Shown piece by piece: positions 1 through 6,903 of a DNA stretch of 23,793 nucleotides. The notes under the pieces were generated by a model. The model did not search any database. It had not been told where the DNA came from and saw only the letters and a list, made by a program, of their open reading frames with translations. The position numbers and the translations under genes are program-made. Positions within the stretch are counted from its first letter, which is position 1. Each line of letters starts with the position of its first letter. The stretch covers positions 1 to 23,793 of the forward strand of contig CAYPJU010000091.1 of NCBI GenBank assembly GCA_964411125.1. The letters are read 5' to 3'. The DNA comes from JBFIHF01 sp964411125 (GTDB taxonomy: Bacteria > Myxococcota_A > Bradymonadia > Bradymonadales > Bradymonadaceae).

Positions 1-90
1 AACAACGGTGCTTCGAACAACGGTGCCTCGAACAACGGTTCGACGACCAACAACGGTGCCTCGAACAACGGCGCCTCCAACAACGGCGCA
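1..90 (+). repeat. In-frame 15-bp tandem repeat encoding NNGAS
   Basis: Six units begin with aacaacgg at 1, 16, 31, 49, 64 and 79. Five follow the form aacaacggtgcctcg or a synonymous variant, and the third is 18 bp and encodes NNGSTT. The array continues left of the window, so its total length is unknown. The units differ mainly at third codon positions, which suggests selection on the peptide rather than very recent duplication. Confidence 0.9.
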
Positions 91-564
91 AACTCTGGGG
101 GCGGGGAGATCGTCGCCTGGGAAGGGGAAAACACGTGCGTCGGAGGCGGGGGCGACGAGATGGTCGGGACGTACCGCGTCACCGTGGACGGAGAGTCGGT
201 CGGCCCCTTCAGTGTCTGGGGGGTCGGCGCGGAACCCTCGACCTACACCCTCGTCGGCTGCAGCGGTGTGGGCGGCTGCGCCCAGGGCATTTGCTGGGCC
301 GACATCGGAGTGAACATCGTGTTCGCCAACTTCCAGTTGGGCGAAAACCCCATCGTCGGAGACCGCATCGTCGGGATGGACGCGAACGTCGACTACGCCG
401 ACACGACCGGCGACACCGACGTCAAGGAGCGAGCCCAGTCGGGCACCATCACCGTGACGTCGTGGGACTTCCCCACTCAGCAGTTCACCGGAACCGTCGA
501 TGTCGAGACCGAGTCCGGTCGTTCCATCCAGGTCGAATTCGACGTCGACGGCACGGACTTCTGA
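1..564 (+). CDS. Secreted/lipoprotein-type hypothetical protein with NNGAS linker, 5'-truncated
   Basis: The frame is open from the first base to the TGA at 562-564, so the start and any signal peptide lie left of the window. The visible part begins with an Asn-Asn-Gly-Ala-Ser repeat (about 30 residues). It continues as a Gly-rich region and a domain of about 130 residues rich in alternating Val/Thr strands, with several Cys residues (TCVGGG, GCSGVGGCAQGIC). This looks like an extracytoplasmic beta-sandwich with disulfides. NNG-type linkers commonly join a lipobox cysteine to a folded domain in secreted proteins of Myxococcota and Bradymonadota, so a lipoprotein is the likely reading. I do not recognise the C-terminal domain and assign no function. 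An in-frame ATG at 160 exists, but it lies inside the continuous frame after the linker and is unlikely to be the real start. Confidence 0.75.
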   Translation, partial: NNGASNNGASNNGSTTNNGASNNGASNNGANSGGGEIVAWEGENTCVGGGGDEMVGTYRVTVDGESVGPFSVWGVGAEPSTYTLVGCSGVGGCAQGICWADIGVNIVFANFQLGENPIVGDRIVGMDANVDYADTTGDTDVKERAQSGTITVTSWDFPTQQFTGTVDVETESGRSIQVEFDVDGTDF

Positions 565-578
565 GCGATTCGGAGAGG

Positions 579-609
579 CGCCGCTCGAAATGCAGTCATT
601 CGAGCGGCG
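579..609. terminator. Perfect 11-bp hairpin between convergent genes
   Basis: The arms cgccgctcgaa (579-589) and ttcgagcggcg (599-609) are perfectly complementary around a 9-base loop. The hairpin lies 14 bases past the stop of the left-edge gene. It also covers the last codons of the convergent glycosyltransferase, whose stop (596-598) falls in the loop. No long T tract follows on either strand. It is probably a bidirectional terminator or 3'-end stabiliser. Confidence 0.55.
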
Positions 610-2194
610 TGTCCCGTGGTTCTCTGGCGCGCCACTGATCCAGGAGGCGAAGCCATTTCGACGATTGCCGCTCGTCCCAGGACGGCTCGGAGACCTCCAC
701 CACGGTCGCCGCTCCGAGCATCACCGCGAAGACCGCTGCGATCACGATCCCACGGCCGCGCCAGCCGATAGTCCGAAACCCGGTCGTCACCACGATCGCG
801 ATCGCGATTGCGACGACGGCGGCCAGCGCGTAGAGCGACGTCTCGACGTCGAGCCCCAACACCTTCTGGCCGAGGTTCGGTGAGGTGATCCGCTCCTCCC
901 ACATCAGCGCCGCGACGTCGAGCAGCGGGTTCTTCGACGAGTCCGGTGGCTCGGGAAAGAACGCGGTCATCGTCTGCTGGTACACGATCCCGACGACCGC
1001 CAACCCCTTCAAGAACCCCTCGGGGATCGGGTGGACCAGCGCGCGCTGCACGGCGAACCCGACCGGGATCGACAAAAGCCCCATCATCGGCACCAGCAGT
1101 CGCGGGCCGAAGCCCCAGCCGGCGAACCACATGTTGGAGCTCGAGACGAACGCCACGAAATAGAGGAACGTGACCCCCACCACCGCCGCGAATCGTTCGA
1201 AGCCTTCTTCCTTCATGAACCAGAGGCCCGGAAGCGCGGCGAGGAAGAGAGGCGACGTCGTGAAAAGTCCGCGATGCAGGCTGAACATGCTGCCGCTGAA
1301 ATACTCCCAGGTCGGCATCGTCACCCCCGCGATCCCCTGCCCGTGGATCTCGCGCAGCTTCTCGTCGGCGAGGTAATGGTACGACAGCTCGAACGGCCCA
1401 CCGAAGGCGGCGTCGTTGTACCAGAGGAGCATCAGCGCGAACGGTGCCGCTCCCGCGATGAACGGGACGAACCCCTTCGTGCGGTCGGTCTCCGGCGACG
1501 CGAGCACGTAGAAGGCGAGCGCGACGCACGGGATCGCCGCCTGATACTCGGTGAGCCCCGCGATTCCCGCCGCCGCCCCGGCGCCGAAGAGCCACAGCGG
1601 CGTCTTCTTGACGTCGCGCCGCAGCGCGGCGTCTTCGGCGCGCAGGATCAGGTAGACCGCCAGAATCAGGGCGACCGCGACGATCTGGTGCCCGAAATAC
1701 GCTGCACCGTAGTGAAACGCGGCCGTCCCCAGCACCCACGCGAGCGATGCCACGTCCACGGCGGGCGGGTCGAGCCCCAGATACTCGAGGATTCGCCGGA
1801 GGAACAGAAACCCGAGCAGAGTGAGCGGGATCATCAACCACGTGCGGAACAGGTTGATCAGCTCGACGATCGTCCACTCCTCGGGCGCGCTGAAGAGGAG
1901 CGCGATCTGGTAGACGACGGCACCGAGGATGCTCGAGCCGGGCGCTTTGTCCGAGTAATACGAGCCGTCGCGCTTCGCGAGGTCGTAGATTTTCCCCCAT
2001 CGCGCGACCTGCGTGTCGATGACGACGGTCTGGTGCTCGACGAGCGCCGAGGCGAGGTAGACGCGGCTGCGCTCGTTCGGAACCGAGATGTCGGCGAACA
2101 TCCAGGTGTAGGAGACGAGGACGCCGACGAGCACCAGGAGGAACGCCTCCCAGGCGAGCTCGGGTACCGATTTCTTCGAGTTCCAGGACCGCAT
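596..2194 (-). CDS. GT-C-type polytopic membrane glycosyltransferase (PMT/GT39-like)
   Basis: A protein of about 532 residues with roughly ten or more hydrophobic helices. The first helix (AFLLVLVGVLVSYTWMFA) is followed by a periplasmic loop containing NERSR, ALVEH and YYSDKAPGSSI. This arrangement is typical of GT-C fold lipid-linked sugar transferases of the dolichyl-phosphate-mannose:protein mannosyltransferase/ArnT kind, which move a sugar from a polyprenyl-phosphate donor to an acceptor outside the membrane. A WGFGPR motif before a later helix also fits these families. Donor and acceptor cannot be read from the sequence. I chose the ATG at 2194. A GTG at 2242 would lengthen the protein by 16 residues but would leave only 8 bases before the divergent rhomboid-like gene. 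No strong Shine-Dalgarno is visible at either start. The gene stands alone, convergent with the left-edge gene. Confidence 0.72.
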   Translation of the reverse strand: MRSWNSKKSVPELAWEAFLLVLVGVLVSYTWMFADISVPNERSRVYLASALVEHQTVVIDTQVARWGKIYDLAKRDGSYYSDKAPGSSILGAVVYQIALLFSAPEEWTIVELINLFRTWLMIPLTLLGFLFLRRILEYLGLDPPAVDVASLAWVLGTAAFHYGAAYFGHQIVAVALILAVYLILRAEDAALRRDVKKTPLWLFGAGAAAGIAGLTEYQAAIPCVALAFYVLASPETDRTKGFVPFIAGAAPFALMLLWYNDAAFGGPFELSYHYLADEKLREIHGQGIAGVTMPTWEYFSGSMFSLHRGLFTTSPLFLAALPGLWFMKEEGFERFAAVVGVTFLYFVAFVSSSNMWFAGWGFGPRLLVPMMGLLSIPVGFAVQRALVHPIPEGFLKGLAVVGIVYQQTMTAFFPEPPDSSKNPLLDVAALMWEERITSPNLGQKVLGLDVETSLYALAAVVAIAIAIVVTTGFRTIGWRGRGIVIAAVFAVMLGAATVVEVSEPSWDERQSSKWLRLLDQWRAREPRDTPLE

Positions 2195-2250
2195 AGGACG
2201 TGTCGCGGCTTGCCATCGGGCCAACCGGTTCGCATCATACACGCCACCAC
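2195..2250. promoter_or_regulatory. Short divergent promoter region
   Basis: Only 56 bases separate the chosen glycosyltransferase start (2194, minus) from the rhomboid-like start (2251, plus). Promoters for the minus gene and the plus-strand four-gene operon must lie here or inside the coding ends. I see no convincing -35/-10 pair. Confidence 0.35.
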
Positions 2251-2982
2251 ATGGATCGAAACGTTCAATACCGCATCGCCTGGCCGCCGTTCTCCAAGAG
2301 CGTCATCGCGGTCGCCGTGCTCCTCTTCGCCTGCTGGCTGCTGCCGATCTTGATCGAGCCGCTCGGCGCGTTCGTGGCGGGCTCGCTGGTGCTCTCCAAG
2401 CAGGCAGTCGTCGACGACCTCGAGATCTGGTCGCTCCTGACGCACGGCTTCTTCGAGCGCGACTTCTTCGGCGTCCTCTTCGCCGCCTTCGCCGTCTGGA
2501 TCTTCGGAGCCGAGCAAGAGGGCTACTGGGGCACGACGAAATGGTGGCTCGTGCAGCTCTCGGCCCTCCTCGCCGGCGGCGTCCTCACCTTCCTGCTGCT
2601 CTGGGCGTTCGATTCGGCGCTCGACGTGCGCGGATACCACGCGGCGGTCTTCGCGCTCGTCACCGCCTATTGCTGGCGGCACTGGACTCGCTCGCAGTAC
2701 TTCTTTTTCTTCGAGATGACGGGCCGCACGATGCTGCTCTTCTTCCTCGGCCTCGGGATCCTTCTCGGCGTCCTCGGCGGCTACTGGCCGATCGTCCCGC
2801 TCGATCTCGCGGGCGTCGCCGTCGGGTTCCTCGCCTCGGGGCGGACCCTCAACCCGCGCGATCTGCGCGTGCGCTTCCGAAACTGGCGGATGCGCCGTAA
2901 ACTCTCGGTGGTACCCAAGTCGCCCGAAAACAAGCCGAACGGAAAGTCGAACGGCAAATCGAACGGAATGTATCTGAATTGA
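2251..2982 (+). CDS. Rhomboid-fold membrane protein without catalytic residues (pseudo-rhomboid)
   Basis: A 243-residue protein with about six membrane helices, laid out like rhomboid proteases. After the first helix come EIWSLLTHGFF (residues 58-68), matching the conserved rhomboid WRLLTHxFLH region, and a W-x-x-G segment. The nucleophile motif GxSGAv is replaced by GYHAAV (128-133), so His130 sits where Ser should be. The catalytic His of the later AHLxG helix is replaced by Asp185 (LDLAG). If the alignment is right, the protein cannot be a serine protease and may act like iRhoms or derlins, binding membrane clients. The C-terminal tail is hydrophilic with three PNG/SNG units. ATG 2251 was chosen because the 17 upstream in-frame residues are polar and run over the divergent gene. 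It is first in a four-gene overlapping operon. Confidence 0.65.
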   Translation: MDRNVQYRIAWPPFSKSVIAVAVLLFACWLLPILIEPLGAFVAGSLVLSKQAVVDDLEIWSLLTHGFFERDFFGVLFAAFAVWIFGAEQEGYWGTTKWWLVQLSALLAGGVLTFLLLWAFDSALDVRGYHAAVFALVTAYCWRHWTRSQYFFFFEMTGRTMLLFFLGLGILLGVLGGYWPIVPLDLAGVAVGFLASGRTLNPRDLRVRFRNWRMRRKLSVVPKSPENKPNGKSNGKSNGMYLN

Positions 2983-4106
2983 ACGTCGTCGACGCCGAGC
3001 GATGGCTGCTGCGAAACGCAGAGCGCTTGATCGAAGAGGACTCGCCGGAGGCGATCGGCTACCTCGAGCGGCTGCTCGTCTCGAGCGGCGATCGCGAGCT
3101 GCGCGTCTACTGCCTCAAGAATCTGGGCATCCTGCACCTCGCCGCCGGCGAGTTGGACGAGGCCGAGAAGTATCTGCGGAGCGCGGCGGAGCTGTCGCCG
3201 CGCGACCCGGAGATCCGCCACGCCCTGGGCCAGGTCGCAGGCTCGGCCGGCCACTTCTGGCTCGCGCTGCTGGAGTTCCTCGAGGCGCTCTACCACGGCC
3301 GGGACCGCGCCGACGTCACCGCGTTCATGCGGTCGGTCGCGGCGACGATGCGCCAGTTGCAGTTCGGCGAGGCGGGGCTCGCCGTCCTGATCGGCGCGCG
3401 CGAACGCAACCCCCAGGATCCCGCGATTCTCGACACCCTCGCCAAGTTCTACGAGAGCCGTGAGCGGTGGCTCGAAGCGATCGAGGCACGCGATCAGCTA
3501 ATCGAAGTCCTCGAGAGCCGCCACCAGTTGCCCGGCCCCCCAACACCGAAACAGCTCGACGAGAGAGAGGCGCGCATCGCGGTGGAGCGTCTGACGGCAC
3601 GGATGAAGAACGAGATGCGCCTCGCCTCGGATCTGGGCGAAGTCGAGGTGCAGGTCCCTTCAGAGCTGTCGCGGATCGACCTGCCGTCGGGGCTGCACAC
3701 CCTGGTGGAGGCGCTGGGGCTGAAGACACACAACCTCCCGCTGCTGAAGACGGCGCAGGCGCTGTGGGCGCAGGCGGCCGATCGTCAGCTCGACGTTCAT
3801 CTGTCGACCTCGACGCTCGCCGCGGTGATCCACTGGATCGTGGAGCGGCTCCACTGGCGCGTGCCCACGACGATCCACGATCTCGCGCGGCTCTACGACG
3901 CGGACGAGGAGCGAATCCCGGCGGCGGTGCGGTTGCTCGTGGCGTGCCTCGAGATCGAGATCTTTCCGACCCACGGCGCCAAGGCTCGTCTGGGCGGCCC
4001 GGACCTCGATCGCCTTCGACGGCTGCAGCGCGCCCTCCTCTACGACGTCGACCTCGACGAGGTCGAGCCGCGCCACATGCTGGGCGGGGGCGGTACCGAC
4101 GATTGA
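2979..4106 (+). CDS. TPR protein with C-terminal TFIIB/cyclin-like region
   Basis: A 375-residue soluble protein. It starts at a TTG overlapping the preceding TGA (TTGA, 2979-2982), so translation is probably coupled. Residues about 42-110 contain TPR-type helix pairs (YCLKNLGILHLAAGELDEAEKYLRSAAELSPRD in two pieces), and another TPR-like pair lies at about 148-182. Residues about 236-325 have a different pattern: ALGL, then LAAVIHWIVERL, then VPTTIHDLARLYDADEERIPAAVRLL. This resembles the AAaiYiAcR...pRTxxEIa...vxxxxI consensus of a TFIIB cyclin repeat, or at least a helix-turn-helix. That similarity is by eye and not verified. The TPR part suggests a scaffold. The TTG start is forced by context because no ATG or GTG lies close in frame. 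Confidence 0.75.
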   Translation: MNVVDAERWLLRNAERLIEEDSPEAIGYLERLLVSSGDRELRVYCLKNLGILHLAAGELDEAEKYLRSAAELSPRDPEIRHALGQVAGSAGHFWLALLEFLEALYHGRDRADVTAFMRSVAATMRQLQFGEAGLAVLIGARERNPQDPAILDTLAKFYESRERWLEAIEARDQLIEVLESRHQLPGPPTPKQLDEREARIAVERLTARMKNEMRLASDLGEVEVQVPSELSRIDLPSGLHTLVEALGLKTHNLPLLKTAQALWAQAADRQLDVHLSTSTLAAVIHWIVERLHWRVPTTIHDLARLYDADEERIPAAVRLLVACLEIEIFPTHGAKARLGGPDLDRLRRLQRALLYDVDLDEVEPRHMLGGGGTDD

Positions 4107-4897
4107 AGGATGTCCGCCACATCTTCTTCGACCTCGATGGGACCCTCATCGGTAGCAGCGGGGACGTGCTCCCGAGTGTCTGGGAGGCGCTCGACGCGCT
4201 CCCCTCGTCGATCGGGCGCTCGGTCTGCACCGGTCGTCCCCGTGCGGGTGTAGCCCGTGACGTCGCGCGCCGCCTGGCACCCGATGGACTTCACATCTTC
4301 GAGAATGGTGCGCTCGTCGGCCCGGCTGACGGGGATCCTCTCGTCGTCGAAGAGCTCCCGACCGACGATCTCGCGCGGTTGATCGAAGCGTCACGGCAGA
4401 TCGACGCGACCCTCGAGTTCTACACCGAGGACGGCATCTTCGTGTCCCGGCTCGACGACGATTGCCGCACGCACGCGGCCGCGATCGGGATCGACGTGGT
4501 CCTTCGGCCGCTCGACGAGGTCGTCGCCGAACGCAGCGTAGCTCGCGCCCACTGGATCTTCCGGTCTGGCTCTCGGACAGCGCTCGAAGCACTCGAACTC
4601 CCCGGATGCGAGGTCGGTTTCGCGAGCTCGCCCGTCCTGCCCGAAATGTACTTTGCGAGCGTCACTCGGCGCGCAGTTTCCAAGGGTTCGGCGGCCAGGC
4701 TGGTGAGCGAGGCGTTAGGCTTCGCGCTCGATTGCGCGATAGGCGTGGGAGACGCCCCCGGTGACCTTCCACTGCTGGAGGTGGTCGGCCATCCGTTCGT
4801 CGTGGCGAACGCGGCGCACGAACTGCTCGGACGATTCGAAGTGCTCGACCATGTCGACGACCGCGGCGTCGTGCCGCTCCTGGAGAAGCTGCGATGA
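4103..4897 (+). CDS. HAD-superfamily (Cof/type IIB) phosphatase
   Basis: A 264-residue protein starting at TTG 4103, which overlaps the previous stop (TTGA, 4103-4106). The frame is open further upstream, but only as an out-of-frame shadow of the TPR gene, and the HAD core begins just after this TTG. Motif I is FFDLDGT with nucleophile Asp10 and acid/base Asp12. Motif II is the T of CTGR. Motif III is Lys in SKGSA, and motif IV is GDAPGDLPLL. A cap domain sits between motifs II and III, and the length is right for Cof-type sugar- or nucleotide-phosphate phosphatases. The substrate is unknown. Its position between a TPR protein and a PhoD-like lipoprotein suggests a role tied to the operon, but the sequence does not say which. 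Confidence 0.85.
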   Translation: MKDVRHIFFDLDGTLIGSSGDVLPSVWEALDALPSSIGRSVCTGRPRAGVARDVARRLAPDGLHIFENGALVGPADGDPLVVEELPTDDLARLIEASRQIDATLEFYTEDGIFVSRLDDDCRTHAAAIGIDVVLRPLDEVVAERSVARAHWIFRSGSRTALEALELPGCEVGFASSPVLPEMYFASVTRRAVSKGSAARLVSEALGFALDCAIGVGDAPGDLPLLEVVGHPFVVANAAHELLGRFEVLDHVDDRGVVPLLEKLR

Positions 4898-6669
4898 AGA
4901 GATTGGATGTTGCGCTCTGCCTCCTCGCCCTGACGATGCTCGCTCCCGCGTGCCGCAAGAAGAAGGACCCGGGGGGCGCGCTCAAGGCGGCGGAGGAGGA
5001 GAAGCTCGGCAACGCGACGATGGAGCGGATCGAGCCCGAGAAGCTGAAACAGGACCTGGAAGAGCGCTGGGCTGCGATGCAACCCCCGATGACGGCACAG
5101 CGCACGCTCGTGCACCAGGGTCTCCCTTCGCCCGATCGGATCGTCCTGTGGGCATCGGTGGAAGGGGGCAAACCGCCGACCGTGAGTGGCCCCGGTTCGG
5201 TGAAGAAGATCGAGCTCGGTGACATCGGCTACCGGATCGAGATCACGGGTCTGTCGGCCGGGAAAGAGTACGAGTTCGACGTCTCGGGCGTGAAGGTGAA
5301 GGCTTCCACGGCGCCGGGATCGGACGACGTCGAGTCCTTCAGCTTCGTGACGACGAGCTGCAACTCGATCCTCGACAAGGTGCGGCCCTTCAAGAAGGGG
5401 AGCATCAACCAGTGGAACCTCCTCGCGAAGCTGGCAGCCGGCGAGATGGGGCGAGACGGCTCGCTGCCGGACAAGCCGTCGTTCGGCCTCGGCCTGGGGG
5501 ACCAGATCTACGTCGACGCGGGGGCGTACCCGTTGTTCGANNNNNNNNNNNNNNNNNNNNNNNNNNNNNNNNNNNNNNNNNNNNNNNNNNNNNNNNNNNN
5601 NNNNNNNNNNNNNNNNNNNNNNNNNNNNNNNNNNNNNNNNGCGCGAAACCCCGACTACGAGGAGAAGCCGAACCCCGACGACGAGCTCGTCGACTTCACC
5701 TACCAGTGGGGGAAGAAGGCGTCGTTCTTCGTGATCGACTCAAGGACCGACCGGCGCTACGACCCAGACAATCCGGACCAGAGCGTCGGCCCGCTCGGCA
5801 AGGGGGACGTCCAGCTCGCGCGGATCCAGCAGTGGCTCGAAGACGCCCCGGACGACGTGCCGATGTTGATGGTGCTGGGAACGCCGATCCCGCTGAGCCT
5901 GAAGTACCTACCGATCGGCAAGGCGAAGTCGGAATTCAAGGACGACATTCGCGACGGGTGGCACTCCGACATCAACGAGCCGGACGCGAACGCCCTGGTC
6001 AAGACGCTCGTCGAGCACTTCTCCACGCACGAGATCCATCGGCTGCTCGTGTTGAGCGGAGACGTCCACGAGTCCGGGCTCTTCTGGTTGGAGCTCGGCG
6101 ACGGCGACAGCCGACGCATCTTCGGCCACGAGGTGATCTCGTCGGGGATCACGTCCGCGATCCCGGGACCCGATTTCCTCAAGAGCGCCGGGGAGGTCGC
6201 CGGCGAGATCGGGCCGACAGGGTTCGAGATTCACGTCTCCCCGCGCAGCAGCATCCGCGCTCCGAGCTTCGCGGAGATCGTGGTGCAGTACGATCCGCGG
6301 CCGCAGGTCGGCGTGATCTTCTGGACGTCGGGGAACTCGAAGGACCGGCTCGTCAACTGGGCGGCGGACCCGCTGTGGGACCGAAAGACGGGCGCGGTGG
6401 TCTTCCCCGAGTCGGACTGGGAGAAGAATTACACGATCACCTGGCTGACGATGGACGCGGTGCCGGACGTCGAGGGGAAGGCGTGGATCTCGGCGCTCGT
6501 CCCCGGCACCGTGTGGGACTACAGCGACAGCCTCCACGGACACAGCGTGAAGTGCGAAGCGGAGGTGGGGGACGACGAGAACGAGGACGTGAAGTACGAC
6601 TCCCCCGCGCAGCACTGGTACGAGGTCTACACCGGCGCCGAACGCGAGTGCGAACCTTACAAACCGTGA
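4894..6669 (+). CDS. PhoD-like metallophosphatase lipoprotein (interrupted by assembly gap)
   Basis: Starts at ATG 4894, overlapping the previous stop (ATGA). The N-terminus MKRLDVALCLLALTMLAPAC is a lipoprotein signal with the lipobox cysteine at residue 20. It is followed by a charged Lys-rich stretch and a small beta domain like the N-terminal domain of PhoD phosphatases. GLGDQIYVDAG matches the PhoD metal-binding GDyiYe region, FFVIDSRTDRR the lDtRxyR segment, and LSGDVHESGLFWLE the lsGDvH metal-ligand motif. The family hydrolyses phosphomono- or diesters outside the cytoplasm using Fe/Ca or similar metals. A 100-N gap (5541-5640) removes a central part that probably holds further ligands. 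Both sides read in the same frame at the nominal gap size, but true continuity is unproven. It is last in the four-gene operon. Length, about 590 codons, fits the family. Confidence 0.8.
   Translation: MKRLDVALCLLALTMLAPACRKKKDPGGALKAAEEEKLGNATMERIEPEKLKQDLEERWAAMQPPMTAQRTLVHQGLPSPDRIVLWASVEGGKPPTVSGPGSVKKIELGDIGYRIEITGLSAGKEYEFDVSGVKVKASTAPGSDDVESFSFVTTSCNSILDKVRPFKKGSINQWNLLAKLAAGEMGRDGSLPDKPSFGLGLGDQIYVDAGAYPLFXXXXXXXXXXXXXXXXXXXXXXXXXXXXXXXXXXARNPDYEEKPNPDDELVDFTYQWGKKASFFVIDSRTDRRYDPDNPDQSVGPLGKGDVQLARIQQWLEDAPDDVPMLMVLGTPIPLSLKYLPIGKAKSEFKDDIRDGWHSDINEPDANALVKTLVEHFSTHEIHRLLVLSGDVHESGLFWLELGDGDSRRIFGHEVISSGITSAIPGPDFLKSAGEVAGEIGPTGFEIHVSPRSSIRAPSFAEIVVQYDPRPQVGVIFWTSGNSKDRLVNWAADPLWDRKTGAVVFPESDWEKNYTITWLTMDAVPDVEGKAWISALVPGTVWDYSDSLHGHSVKCEAEVGDDENEDVKYDSPAQHWYEVYTGAERECEPYKP
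5541..5640. other. Assembly gap, 100 N
   Basis: Exactly 100 N inside the PhoD-like gene. This is the usual placeholder for a scaffold join of unknown length, so distances and reading frame across it are nominal. Confidence 0.98.
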
Positions 6670-6903
6670 CGTCGGACTGTGCGGCAAACTTTCGGGTGGT
6701 CAGTCGCGCGACCGTCCCCATCTTGGGCGCCGAATCCTCGCAACGATCCCCGGAGAGTCGAAACCCACCCTCGAGATGTCTGGCGGAACCGCTGGTTCCG
6801 CACTTCGGAGCGTGGTAGTTCTCACCCCCGGAAAGGTCGAAAAACGAGACGTTTTCGCCGCCCGAAACAGGTCGGCATCAGAGGCTGAACAGGAGAATCT
6901 CGA
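6670..6903 (+). promoter_or_regulatory. Intergenic region upstream of ugd, with two hairpins and a Shine-Dalgarno
   Basis: The 234 bases between the PhoD-like gene and ugd hold a perfect 8-bp hairpin (gcggaacc 6783-6790 / ggttccgc 6794-6801) and a second one (cgaaaaacg 6838-6846 / cgttttcg 6850-6857, one bulged A). Neither is followed by a clear T tract. AGGAG at 6891-6895 lies eight bases before the ugd ATG and fixes that start. The first hairpin may terminate the upstream operon. No recognisable sigma-70 promoter was found. Confidence 0.5.
6783..6808. repeat. Palindrome ending in CCGCACTTCGG
   Basis: The 8-bp stem with a 3-base loop at 6783-6801 runs into the 11-mer ccgcacttcgg (6798-6808). 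The same 11-mer occurs in the intergenic palindromes at 8225-8235 and 23671-23681. It may be a degenerate member of an extragenic palindrome family. Confidence 0.45.

Noticed and set aside
477..2216. Long open frame on the minus strand overlapping the glycosyltransferase
   Set aside because: It is Arg-rich, has no recognisable domain, and runs out of frame through the well-supported membrane protein. High GC alone gives long open shadow frames here.
3467..4102. Upstream in-frame extension of the HAD phosphatase
   Set aside because: The region is an out-of-frame shadow of the TPR gene. The HAD core begins right after TTG 4103, which overlaps the upstream stop.
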